A stretch of DNA of 64,000 nucleotides from Acidimicrobiales bacterium (GTDB lineage Bacteria > Actinomycetota > Acidimicrobiia > Acidimicrobiales > MedAcidi-G1): the NCBI GenBank assembly GCA_022452145.1, contig JAKURY010000006.1, forward strand, positions 34,078 through 98,077. Reading direction: 5' to 3'. Under the pieces are notes generated by a model that was given only the letters and a program-made list of their open reading frames with translations, was not told the DNA's origin and did not search any database. Shown here piece by piece: positions 43,801 to 51,652 of this stretch. The translations under genes were made by a program, and so were the position numbers. The stretch's first letter is position 1. The number at the start of each line of letters is the position of its first letter.

Positions 43801-44505
43801 TCAAGGGCGCGACGTGGGACGCCACGACCCGTGGCGCTGGCGGCGACCCGATCGACGCATGGAGCGGACCTGTCGACGGCGTTCGACACGAGGACTCAAG
43901 GGCGCTTCCCGGTCGGCACTGGCCTGGCGCCACACCTTCACGAAGCGCTGGCCCGCGGTGAACAGGCTGAGCACCAACATCACCCAGAGGACCGGCACGA
44001 GGATCTCGGAGAACAGCAGGCCGAAGGCCAGGACGATGAACCTCTCGGCGCGTTCCATGAGGCCGCCCTTGGCGTCGTAGCCCAACGATTCGGCCTTCGC
44101 CCGCTGGTACGAGATGAACATCGCGGTGGCCATGATTCCCACCGGCAGCATCATCATGTGGTCGGTCCGGACGCTTGCCAGGTGCCATGCCACGCCGCCG
44201 AACAGGAGCGCGTCGGTCAGCCGGTCGGCCACCGAGTCGAAGTAGGCACCGCGCTGCGACGAGGTACCCGCCGCCTTTGCCACCGCGCCGTCCAGTGCAT
44301 CGGGGATGCCGGTCAGCACCAGCAGCAGGAAGCCGAGCCTCAGGTAGCCCAGGCCGATTGACACGGCGGCCGCGGTGGCCATCGCTATGCCGACGACGGT
44401 CACGACGTCGGCGGAGATTCCGGTTCGCTGGAGGCTTCGGCCGATCGGGGTCAATCCCCGATCTACGACGTCACGCCAGTTTCCGTCGAGCATGGTGGTG
44501 GTCAC
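43801..44505 (-). CDS. pgsA: CDP-alcohol phosphatidyltransferase (phosphatidylinositol phosphate synthase-like)
   Basis: Membrane enzyme joining CDP-diacylglycerol and probably inositol-1-phosphate to give PI-phosphate. The CDP-alcohol motif is PDALDGAVAKAAGTSSQRGA followed by YFDSVADR (DG-x2-A-x9-G-x3-D-x3-D, with Lys where Arg is usual). Several membrane helices follow. The length from the GTG at 44505 is 234 aa, but GGAGA abuts this GTG; the ATG at 44493 is possible. The C-terminus is very basic. The function is inferred from patA and pimA downstream; a phosphatidylglycerol-phosphate role cannot be excluded. Confidence 0.86.
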   Translation of the reverse strand: MTTTMLDGNWRDVVDRGLTPIGRSLQRTGISADVVTVVGIAMATAAAVSIGLGYLRLGFLLLVLTGIPDALDGAVAKAAGTSSQRGAYFDSVADRLTDALLFGGVAWHLASVRTDHMMMLPVGIMATAMFISYQRAKAESLGYDAKGGLMERAERFIVLAFGLLFSEILVPVLWVMLVLSLFTAGQRFVKVWRQASADREAPLSPRVERRRQVRSMRRSGRRQRHGSWRPTSRP

Positions 44506-44650
44506 TCTCCAGTAGAAGTGGATCCCGCTCCTGGTGGCAGCCGACCGGGCGTTCGGGCCATCCGGGGGATCTGGTTTCCGACCCTCCAGCGTACCAGTGG
44601 CCGCCCGGTGGTCAGTAGAGCCGGGTAGGTGGTGCCCAGCACGTGGTCGT

Positions 44651-45157
44651 TCACGCCCCGGTTGCCCAGTCCTCGGGGTTCACCTCGGTGTAGGAGGCCA
44701 CAACCGACCCGTCTACGCCGTCGACGAACACGAGGCCCCGGCGCTCCGGCGGCGACTCGTTCGAATACACCAGCACCCGCCACGTCGGTCGGCTCCGAAG
44801 CCCCCGCCACGCCATCTGCGCCGAGGCGTGGCCCACCGGGAAGCCGACCTCGCGGACAGCGGCCACCAGGGCGTCGGCCTCGTCGGTGCCGAGGCTCCAG
44901 CCCGCCTGGAGGTGATAGGCCCCCAGCAGCGCCAGCCCGGCGGCTCCGACGTACAGGCCACCGTCGACCAACGGCGAACCCTCGGCGAGGATCGCCACGA
45001 CCGCGGTCGTGGCGGCCAGCACCAGGTAGATCGCTCCGGGGATCCGGCGTCGGTCGTTGTCGGGGAACACGTACGGCCCGACGAGGCCACGGGCGTCGAG
45101 GTCATCCGGGAGGGCGTCACGCACCTCGGCGTCGGGTGTCTCGACGGGCTCGTCCAC
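44651..45157 (-). CDS. Membrane protein of unknown function
   Basis: 168 aa, no family recognised. An acidic N-terminus precedes VFPDNDRRRIPGAIYLVLAA, the first of two membrane helices (the second is GGLYVGAAGLALLGAYHLQA). A soluble C-terminal domain follows, GFPVGHASAQMAWRGLRSRP then TWRVLVYSNESPPERRGLVF. A TAGGGT box 6 nt before the GTG supports the start. It sits 145 bp upstream of pgsA and may have its own transcript. Confidence 0.78.
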   Translation of the reverse strand: MDEPVETPDAEVRDALPDDLDARGLVGPYVFPDNDRRRIPGAIYLVLAATTAVVAILAEGSPLVDGGLYVGAAGLALLGAYHLQAGWSLGTDEADALVAAVREVGFPVGHASAQMAWRGLRSRPTWRVLVYSNESPPERRGLVFVDGVDGSVVASYTEVNPEDWATGA

Positions 45158-45163
45158 GGCGCG

Positions 45164-45169
45164 ACCCTA
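45164..45169 (-). promoter_or_regulatory. Putative -10 box (leaderless) of the unknown membrane protein
   Basis: TAGGGT on the minus strand, 6 nt before the GTG at 45157. Confidence 0.45.
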
Positions 45170-45250
45170 GCGGTGGGCCCGTCTGCCGCGACCTGACCAC
45201 CCGTCCGGCTCCGAGGTGGCCGCCACCACCACGCAACGCACCGACTCGGT

Positions 45251-45282
45251 CCCCGAACGCCGCTCGGGGCACCCCCGGGGGC
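45251..45282 (-). terminator. Possible terminator after udk
   Basis: After the udk stop the minus strand carries the palindrome CCCCCGGGGG and then CCCCGA-N7-TCGGGG. There is no U tract. It separates udk from the next gene. Confidence 0.35.
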
Positions 45283-45287
45283 ACGCC

Positions 45288-45917
45288 TCAGACCAGGCCT
45301 CCGGAGGCCACCGAGACGGCATCCAGCCGGTCGACGATCAGGCCCAGGTTCGCCACCAGGTCGCCCTGGCCGTCGAGCGTCAGGTCTGCGAGGTCCCGGC
45401 ACGGCGACACGAACGCATCGTGCATGGGCGCCACCGTTGCAGCGAACTGCGTACGCACGCTCTCCGGTGTCCGGCCGCGCTCCCTTACGTCGCGGTCCAG
45501 CCGGCGGGCCAGGCGCACCTCTGCCGGTGCCTCCACGAAGACCGATACGTCCAGGCGTTCCCGAATGACCGGAAACGCCAGCACGAGGATGCCGTCGACC
45601 ACAATCACCGGTCTGGGGTCGACCCGTCGGGTCGTACCGGTCCGGGTGTGGGTGGTGAAGTCGTACACCGGGACCTCCGCCGGCCGACCGGCCAGCAGGC
45701 CGTCCAGGTGGCTGACCAGCAGGTCGACGTCCAGTGAGTCCGGATGGTCGTAGTTGACCAGCGCACGTTCGTCGGGGGTCAGGTGGACCAGGTCGTGGTA
45801 GTACTCGTCGAACCAGAGGACCGAGACGTCGGCGCCCAGCCGATCCGCCAGGCCCCAGACGAGCGTGGTCTTGCCGGCTCCGCTTCCCCCGACCACCCCG
45901 ATCACCGTTCTCCGCAC
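45288..45917 (-). CDS. udk: Uridine kinase family protein
   Basis: Salvage kinase phosphorylating uridine/cytidine (or a related nucleoside). It has P-loop VGGSGAGKTTL, WFDEYYHDLVHLTPDERALV, NYDHPDSLDVDLLVSHLDGL, YDFTTHTRTG and VVDGILVLAFP, matching Udk. It is 209 aa. The GTG start has no SD; a TATGAT box 8 nt upstream implies a leaderless mRNA. It lies between ahcY and the unknown membrane gene with clear gaps on both sides, so it is likely monocistronic. Confidence 0.88.
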   Translation of the reverse strand: MRRTVIGVVGGSGAGKTTLVWGLADRLGADVSVLWFDEYYHDLVHLTPDERALVNYDHPDSLDVDLLVSHLDGLLAGRPAEVPVYDFTTHTRTGTTRRVDPRPVIVVDGILVLAFPVIRERLDVSVFVEAPAEVRLARRLDRDVRERGRTPESVRTQFAATVAPMHDAFVSPCRDLADLTLDGQGDLVANLGLIVDRLDAVSVASGGLV

Positions 45918-45925
45918 GGGGAGGG

Positions 45926-45931
45926 ATCATA
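45926..45931 (-). promoter_or_regulatory. Putative -10 box of udk (leaderless)
   Basis: TATGAT on the minus strand, 8 nt before the udk GTG; the best -10 match to consensus in the window. Confidence 0.55.
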
Positions 45932-46032
45932 GGACCGGCGCCGACGGGCCCGTAACCCGTGCTGCCAGATGCCCGCCGGGACCGCGGATGAAGTCGGCGG
46001 TGGTGGTCGATACCTGTAGCAGGTGCCTGTGC

Positions 46033-47496
46033 TCAGTACCTGTAGTGGTCGGGCTTGAACGGACCCTCTACGGGCACGCCCAGGTAGTCGGCCTGGTCGT
46101 CCGAGAGCTCGGTGAGGTGCACACCTAGGGCATCCAGGTGGAGCCTGGCCACCTTCTCGTCCAACGACTTGGGCAGGGTCACGACTGCGATCCCGTAGTC
46201 CTCGGCGCGGGCGTGGAGTTCGATCTGGGCCAGGACCTGGTTCGAGAAGCTGGCCGACATGACGAAGCTGGGGTGGCCGGTGGCGTTGCCCAGGTTCAGC
46301 AGGCGACCCTCCGACAGCATGATCACCGAGTGCCCGTCGGGGAAGACGAACTCGTCCACCTGGGGCTTGATGTTGACCCGCTGGACGTCGGACATGCGCT
46401 GCAGGCCGGCCATGTCGATCTCGTTGTCGAAGTGCCCGATGTTGCCGACGATGGCCTGGTGCTTCATCCGCCCCATGTGCTCGGCGGTGATGATGTCACT
46501 GCACCCGGTGGCCGTGACGAAGATGTCGGCCTCTCCGAGGACCCTCTCCAGCGTGTTCACCTCGTAGCCCTGCATGACCGCCTGGAGGGCGCAGATCGGG
46601 TCGACCTCGGTGACGATCACGCGGGCCCCCTGGCCGCGCAGCGACTCGGCGCAGCCCTTGCCCACGTCGCCGAAGCCGCACACCACGGCCGTCTTCCCGC
46701 CGATCATCACGTCGGTGCCCCGGTTGATGCCGTCGATGAGCGAGTGGCGGACGCCGTAGAGGTTGTCGAACTTCGACTTGGTGACCGCGTCGTTGACGTT
46801 GATCGCCGGGAACAGCAGCTCACCGGCCTCCAGCATCTGGTAGAGGCGGTGGACCCCGGTGGTCGTCTCCTCGGACACGCCCCGGATGCCGGCAGCGATC
46901 CGGGTCCACCGCTCCGGGTCGTCGTCCAGCGAGGCAGCCAGCGTGGCCAGGACCACCTGCCACTCCTCGGGGTCGTCGTCGGTCGGATCAGGCACGGCAC
47001 CGGCCGCCTCGTACTCGACGCCCTTGTGGACCAGCATGGTGGCGTCGCCGCCGTCGTCCAGGATTAGGTTTGGTCCTCCGCCTCCGGGCCATTCCAGGAT
47101 CTTCCGCGTGGCCCACCAGTAGTCCTCCAGCGTCTCGCCCTTCCAGGCGTAGACGGGCACGCCCCGCAGGTCGTCCGGCGATCCGTCAGGACCACAGACG
47201 ACGGCTGCGGCAGCGTGGTCCTGTGTGGAGAAGATGTTGCAGCTGGCCCACCTCACCTCGGCTCCGAGGATGGTCAGCGTCTCGACCAGGACTGCCGTCT
47301 GGACGGTCATGTGGAGCGAGCCGCTGATCCGGGCACCGGCCAGGGGCTGCTCGTCGGCGAACTCGGCCCGCAGGGCCATCAGGCCGGGCATCTCGTGCTC
47401 GGCCAGGCGGATCTCGTTGCGACCGAACTCGTACAGCGCGATGTCGGCGACCCGGTGGTCGTCGGCGAGGGGTGGGAAGTTGGTGGAACTGGTCAT
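46033..47496 (-). CDS. ahcY: Adenosylhomocysteinase (SAH hydrolase)
   Basis: NAD-dependent hydrolysis of S-adenosylhomocysteine to adenosine and homocysteine, relieving product inhibition of methyltransferases. The sequence has [38 protein letters not shown], the catalytic [16 protein letters not shown] and NAD-binding [20 protein letters not shown]. It ends DHYRY. At 487 aa it carries the insert of about 40 residues (around [18 protein letters not shown]) seen in mycobacterial and eukaryotic enzymes. AGGAG lies 5 nt before the ATG. Confidence 0.97.
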   Translation of the reverse strand: MTSSTNFPPLADDHRVADIALYEFGRNEIRLAEHEMPGLMALRAEFADEQPLAGARISGSLHMTVQTAVLVETLTILGAEVRWASCNIFSTQDHAAAAVVCGPDGSPDDLRGVPVYAWKGETLEDYWWATRKILEWPGGGGPNLILDDGGDATMLVHKGVEYEAAGAVPDPTDDDPEEWQVVLATLAASLDDDPERWTRIAAGIRGVSEETTTGVHRLYQMLEAGELLFPAINVNDAVTKSKFDNLYGVRHSLIDGINRGTDVMIGGKTAVVCGFGDVGKGCAESLRGQGARVIVTEVDPICALQAVMQGYEVNTLERVLGEADIFVTATGCSDIITAEHMGRMKHQAIVGNIGHFDNEIDMAGLQRMSDVQRVNIKPQVDEFVFPDGHSVIMLSEGRLLNLGNATGHPSFVMSASFSNQVLAQIELHARAEDYGIAVVTLPKSLDEKVARLHLDALGVHLTELSDDQADYLGVPVEGPFKPDHYRY

Positions 47497-47640
47497 GACG
47501 ACTCCTGTTTGCTACCCGTGCGGGATGTGGCTATTGGCCCCGGAGGCGTGGCTCCGGGTACCGGGGCTGGGGTCGTCTGACGCCGTTCGGGCAGCCGCGG
47601 ACCGTCAATGCTACCGGTCGGACACGTCGGGGCCCGGCGG
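47497..47640 (-). promoter_or_regulatory. ahcY leader with a CG-rich hairpin
   Basis: 144-bp gap after manA. The minus strand contains CCCGGAG-CCACGC-CTCCGGG about 45 nt before the ahcY SD, and TAGCAT further upstream as a possible -10. I compared it with the SAH riboswitch consensus I remember and did not find the core, so this is only an unassigned structured leader. Confidence 0.35.
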
Positions 47641-48843
47641 TCAGCCTCCCACCGAGACCCGGTGGGCGATCCCGTCGACCGAGATCCGGTAGGCCCCGTC
47701 GGCGACCGGGACCAGGGCGGCCTCGCCCGGCGCCAACAGCAGGTCGCCTCCGACCACCGTGCGGCCGGCTACGGCCACCACCACGTCGGGACCCCGCCGC
47801 TCGCCGGCCCCGGCCCCTGCCACGTCCACGTCGACCTCGGCCCGCCCGGCGATCCGCCACACGGCGAAGTCGTCCACCGGAACCTCGTACGGGTGCACGC
47901 CGTCGACGGCCCGCTGCACGATCGGGGCATCCCCGGGACCCAGCAGGGCCACGAGGGCGTCCGGATCGACGTGCTTGGAGGTGAAGCCTCCCCTGACCAC
48001 GTTGTCGCACGGTGTCATGACCTCGAGGGCCACCCCTCCCAGGTAGGCGTGGAGGACTCCGGGTCCCACGTACATCGCCTCCCCCGGCTGCAGCACACAC
48101 CTGCGCATCATCGGAACCAGCAGGAGCGCCGGATCTCCCGGGTACCGGTCCGCCAACCGGCAGACGACCTCGGCGGCCTGGACCTCGGCTGCCGGGAGAT
48201 CGGCACCTGCGACATCGGCGGACCGGACCCCAGGTGCCCCGGCGGCGGCCGGCCCTTGGCCTTCGAGCACCCTCCGGGCCGCATCCACGAACCGGTAGAC
48301 GTCGCGACCACGGTCGGTGGCCCGGTCTCCGGTCAGCACGGCACCCACGACGTGCCGCCAGGCCTCCGGCTCCCGATCATCCAGCAGGGTCAGGATGTGG
48401 TCGGCCACGCCGAGGGCCCCGGCAACCTCCCGGGCCTCGGGGACGGGCCGGAATCCGCAGAGGGCCTCGAAACGGGTGACGGCACAGAGCAGTTCGGGCT
48501 TGGGTCCCGGGTCGGGGAACGACCGGGTGGCGTCGCCACGACCGATGCCGGCCTCCTCCTCGCGCCGGTAGCCGTCGGCGGCTGCCATGGCATCCGGGTG
48601 TACCTGCAGGGAGAGCGGCCGGTCGGCGGCGAGCAGCTTGACCAGGTATGGCAGGTAGGCCACGTCGGGCAGGTCGACCCCTTCCGGGGCCCGGCCATCC
48701 ACCACCTCGGAGGACCTCGCCCGGTGGGCTCCGAACCAGAGCTCGGCCTCGGGTAGACCGGATGGCTCCACGCCCCTGAGGTCCGCCAGGGCGGTCGACG
48801 AGCCCCAGTCGTAGTGCTGCAGCCGGCCGGCCAGGCGTTCCAC
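47641..48843 (-). CDS. manA: Mannose-6-phosphate isomerase, type I
   Basis: Zinc enzyme interconverting fructose-6-P and mannose-6-P. It starts MERLAGRLQHYDWGSSTALA. The zinc ligands are in LSLQVHPDAM and KPELLCAVTRFEALCGFRP, and the active-site C-terminal segment VGPGVLHAYLGGVALEVMTP continues DNVVRGGFTSKHVD. It is 400 aa. It lies 18 bp after the Trm112-like gene and feeds the ManB domain encoded just upstream. Confidence 0.95.
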   Translation of the reverse strand: MERLAGRLQHYDWGSSTALADLRGVEPSGLPEAELWFGAHRARSSEVVDGRAPEGVDLPDVAYLPYLVKLLAADRPLSLQVHPDAMAAADGYRREEEAGIGRGDATRSFPDPGPKPELLCAVTRFEALCGFRPVPEAREVAGALGVADHILTLLDDREPEAWRHVVGAVLTGDRATDRGRDVYRFVDAARRVLEGQGPAAAGAPGVRSADVAGADLPAAEVQAAEVVCRLADRYPGDPALLLVPMMRRCVLQPGEAMYVGPGVLHAYLGGVALEVMTPCDNVVRGGFTSKHVDPDALVALLGPGDAPIVQRAVDGVHPYEVPVDDFAVWRIAGRAEVDVDVAGAGAGERRGPDVVVAVAGRTVVGGDLLLAPGEAALVPVADGAYRISVDGIAHRVSVGG

Positions 48844-48861
48844 GGTGCTGTATCCCCCGGG

Positions 48862-49098
48862 TCAGTCGCCGAAGGTGGGCCGGATCCCCTCGGACTCCGC
48901 CAGGGCCAGGAGGCGCCCGTGCTCGGCGTCGTCGACCGTCTCGGCCTCGTCCACGAGCATCACGGGGATGCCGTCCCGGACCGCGTAGCGACGGCGCAGC
49001 CTCGGGTTGTAGAGGGCGTCCTCGCCTTCGAACCAGAGCAGGGCGCCCTTGTCCTCAGGGCAGGCCAGGATTTCCAGGAGCTTCGGATCCAGCGTCAT
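48862..49098 (-). CDS. Trm112 family small protein (UPF0434-like)
   Basis: 78-aa protein MTLDPKLLEILACPEDKGAL followed by YNPRLRRRYAVRDGIPVMLV, the Trm112/YcaR layout. Eukaryotic Trm112 activates methyltransferases; bacterial members are mostly uncharacterised. Only one Cys (CPEDKG) is present, so no zinc site is expected. It lies between the fusion gene and manA, a position also seen in streptomycetes. TAGCCT lies 7 nt upstream of the ATG. Confidence 0.88.
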   Translation of the reverse strand: MTLDPKLLEILACPEDKGALLWFEGEDALYNPRLRRRYAVRDGIPVMLVDEAETVDDAEHGRLLALAESEGIRPTFGD

Positions 49099-49105
49099 GG
49101 ACTGG

Positions 49106-49111
49106 AGGCTA
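49106..49111 (-). promoter_or_regulatory. Putative -10 box of Trm112-manA, overlapping the upstream stop codon
   Basis: TAGCCT on the minus strand, 7 nt before the Trm112 ATG. Its TAG (49109-49111) is the stop codon of the preceding fusion gene. Confidence 0.4.
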
Positions 49112-51652
49112 TTGGCCGATCAGGGCCTGCACCTCGGCCACCCGGGCCGTACAGGCCGCGTCGTCGGCAGCCTCGACGTTGAGCCGCAGCAGCGGCTCGG
49201 TGTTCGACGGCCTGAGGTTGAACCACCAGTGGCCGAAGTCGACGGTCAGCCCGTCCAGTCGGTCCTGGGGGTGACCGGCGTAGTGCACGGCCACCAGTTC
49301 GATCACGCCAGCCGGATCGGTGACCGTGGTGTTCAGCTCGCCGGAGGCCGCGTAGCGCTGCAGGGGCGCCAGCAGGCCGCTCAGCGGAAGGTCCGAACCG
49401 GAGAGGGCCTCCAGCACGACGAGGGCCGCTATGAGGCCCGAGTCGGCCCGGTAGTTGTCCCGGAAGTAGTAGTGGCCCGAGTGCTCGCCTGCGAACGCCG
49501 CACCCTCCTCGACCATGGCCTGCTTGATGATGGAGTGGCCCACCCGGGTCCGGACGGCCCGGCCCCCGTGCTCGGCGATCACCTCCGACACGGCCCTGGA
49601 GCAGATGAGGTTGTGGAGCACCGTCGCCCCCGGCTCGCGTTGCAGCACGCCCCGGGCCACCAGCGCCGTGGTGGTCGATCCCGATACCGGATGGGCCCGC
49701 TCGTCGACCAGGAAGACACGGTCGGCGTCGCCGTCGAAGGCCAGGCCGATGTCGGCGCCGGTCTCCAGCACCCGGGCCTGCAGGTCGCGGAGGTTCTCGG
49801 GCTGGATCGGATCGGCAGGGTGGTTCGGGAAGGTGCCGTCCAGCTCCGGGTAGAGGTGGTCGAGGTGGAACGGGAGCCCGTCGAACACCGCCGGAACGAC
49901 GAGCCCGCCCATGCCGTTGGCCGTGTCGACGACCACGCGCAGGGGGCGCAGGGCGTCTAGGTCCACAAACGACCGGACGTGGTCCACGAACGCCGGCAGC
50001 ATGTCCAGCGACGTCGTTGACCCACCTCCCGGTGCGTCGGCGTCGCCGAATCCGGCGATGATCCCGGCCGCCATCGCTCCCAGCCCGGTGTCGCGGCCGA
50101 CCGGTCGGGCGGCCGAAAGGCACAGCTTCATGCCGTTGTAGGCGGCCGGGTTGTGGCTGGCCGTGAGCACCGCACCGGGGATGCCCAGGTGTCCGGAGGC
50201 GAAGTAGAGCATGTCGGTGGATGCCAGGCCGAGGTCGACCACGTCGAGCCCCTCGGACGTCACGCCGGCGGTGAAGGCCGCTCCCAACGCGATGCCGCTG
50301 GGGCGCATGTCGGTGCCCACCACCACCCGGGTCGTGTCGGGTTCCTCGCTGCGTACCAGCAGGGCGAACGCCCGCCCGATGGCCTCGGCCAGCGGTTCGT
50401 CCAGCTCGTCCGGCACCCGGCCGCGGACGTCGTATGCCTTGAACACGGCGCTGACAGCCGACGCCGCCAACGGCTCGGGAGCCGGCGGGCCTCCGTCGGG
50501 AGCCGGGTAGCCGCCGCGCCGGGCCAGCTGCCGCACCCTGACCAGGTCGGCCACCAGGCGGAGCCCGTCGCGCAGGGCACGCACGGTGGTCCGCTCCGAG
50601 TTCTCTACCTCGACGGGCACCTCCGCCAGGGTGAGGCGCCACCGTTCGGCCAGGTGGAACAACTCGACGTCGAAGGCGAAGCCGTCCAGCGTCGAGGCCT
50701 CGAAGAGGCGGTGGGCCACATCGGCCCGGAAGGCCTTCAGCCCGCACTGGGTGTCGCGGTACTGGCCGAGGAGCAGCGCGTGGGTTACCAGGTTCACCAG
50801 GCGTCCACCCACCTCACGGATGCGCCCGGTCCGGACCAGCGTCCGGGTGTCGGTGTGGCGTCGGCTCCCGACCACCATGTCGTACCCGGCCTCGACCTGG
50901 GTGACCAGGGCGGCTGCCTGGGCCGGCCCGTAGGCCAGGTCGGCGTCGGTGAAGACCACCGTCCGACCGGTGGCCACGGCCACCCCCGCCCGGACCGCCG
51001 CGCCCTTGCCCGAGTTGCGCTCCAGGCGCACCACCCGGTCGGCGCCTGCGGCCTCGGCACGCGCCGCCGTGTCGTCCGGCGAGCCGTCGTCGACCACGAC
51101 GACCTCCACCGGCTCCACGTCGCCCGCCCGGCCCAGGGCCCCACCCAGCTCCTCGCGGACCCGGGCCACGGCATCGGCGACGCGGTCGGCCTCCCGGTAG
51201 GCGGGTAGCACCACGCTGACCCGGAAGGCCCCGGGGGGCGGCGGACGCTCGGAGGGACGGTCCTGTTCCCGACGGATCACCCGGAACAGGAACGCCCGGT
51301 AGGCGATGCCGCGCACTACGGCCGCTGCGGCCACGGCCGCTGCCTTGGCGGCCAGGTCGCGGCCCGGACCGCCCGGCGTGCCGAGGACCGCCAGGACCGC
51401 CAGGTCGACCATCCCGGCGGCCACCACGACCGATACGAACACCCGCCGGATCCTGATCCAGCGGGCGAAGGGGTCGTCCCGCAGGGTGACCAGGCGGTGG
51501 AGGCGTCGGGCAGCCACCGCTGCCACGGCGAGCGCCACCACGTCGGCGGCGACCACCGACCAGCCCCTGTCCAGGAGCAGGACCAGGAGGCCCACGTCGA
51601 CCGCCGTGGCGATCAGGCCCACCACGGCGAACCGTCGCAGCCGCTTCCTCAT
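49109..51652 (-). CDS. Trimodular fusion: GtrA-like membrane domain + family 2 glycosyltransferase + phosphomannomutase/phosphoglucomutase
   Basis: 847-aa protein with three domains in one uninterrupted frame. Residues about 1-125 are a four-helix GtrA-like membrane domain (MRKRLRRFAVVGLIATAVDV onward). Residues about 143-375 are a GT2 domain of the ALG5/dolichyl-phosphate-sugar synthase type: VSVVLPAYREADRV, VVVVDDGSPDDT, GKGAAVRAG, VFTDADLAYGP, DTQCGLKAFRADVAHRLFEA. Residues about 400-847 are a ManB-type mutase: VFKAYDVRGRVPDELDEPLA, phospho-Ser499 in LTASHNPAAYNGMK, metal loop FDGDADRVFLVDE, sugar loop GEHSGHYYFRD. The ATG at 51652 overlaps the next upstream stop (ATGA). The likely combined role is making hexose-1-P and a polyprenyl-P-linked sugar; the sugar is not certain. 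Confidence 0.9.
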   Translation of the reverse strand: MRKRLRRFAVVGLIATAVDVGLLVLLLDRGWSVVAADVVALAVAAVAARRLHRLVTLRDDPFARWIRIRRVFVSVVVAAGMVDLAVLAVLGTPGGPGRDLAAKAAAVAAAAVVRGIAYRAFLFRVIRREQDRPSERPPPPGAFRVSVVLPAYREADRVADAVARVREELGGALGRAGDVEPVEVVVVDDGSPDDTAARAEAAGADRVVRLERNSGKGAAVRAGVAVATGRTVVFTDADLAYGPAQAAALVTQVEAGYDMVVGSRRHTDTRTLVRTGRIREVGGRLVNLVTHALLLGQYRDTQCGLKAFRADVAHRLFEASTLDGFAFDVELFHLAERWRLTLAEVPVEVENSERTTVRALRDGLRLVADLVRVRQLARRGGYPAPDGGPPAPEPLAASAVSAVFKAYDVRGRVPDELDEPLAEAIGRAFALLVRSEEPDTTRVVVGTDMRPSGIALGAAFTAGVTSEGLDVVDLGLASTDMLYFASGHLGIPGAVLTASHNPAAYNGMKLCLSAARPVGRDTGLGAMAAGIIAGFGDADAPGGGSTTSLDMLPAFVDHVRSFVDLDALRPLRVVVDTANGMGGLVVPAVFDGLPFHLDHLYPELDGTFPNHPADPIQPENLRDLQARVLETGADIGLAFDGDADRVFLVDERAHPVSGSTTTALVARGVLQREPGATVLHNLICSRAVSEVIAEHGGRAVRTRVGHSIIKQAMVEEGAAFAGEHSGHYYFRDNYRADSGLIAALVVLEALSGSDLPLSGLLAPLQRYAASGELNTTVTDPAGVIELVAVHYAGHPQDRLDGLTVDFGHWWFNLRPSNTEPLLRLNVEAADDAACTARVAEVQALIGQ

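Noticed and set aside
45960..46032. Terminator after ahcY
   Set aside because: Only short, weak inverted repeats (such as CCTGCTACAGG) are visible; not enough to call.
47497..47640. SAH riboswitch upstream of ahcY
   Set aside because: The conserved GCGCUGC...GGCGCUC core that I remember for this class is not found.
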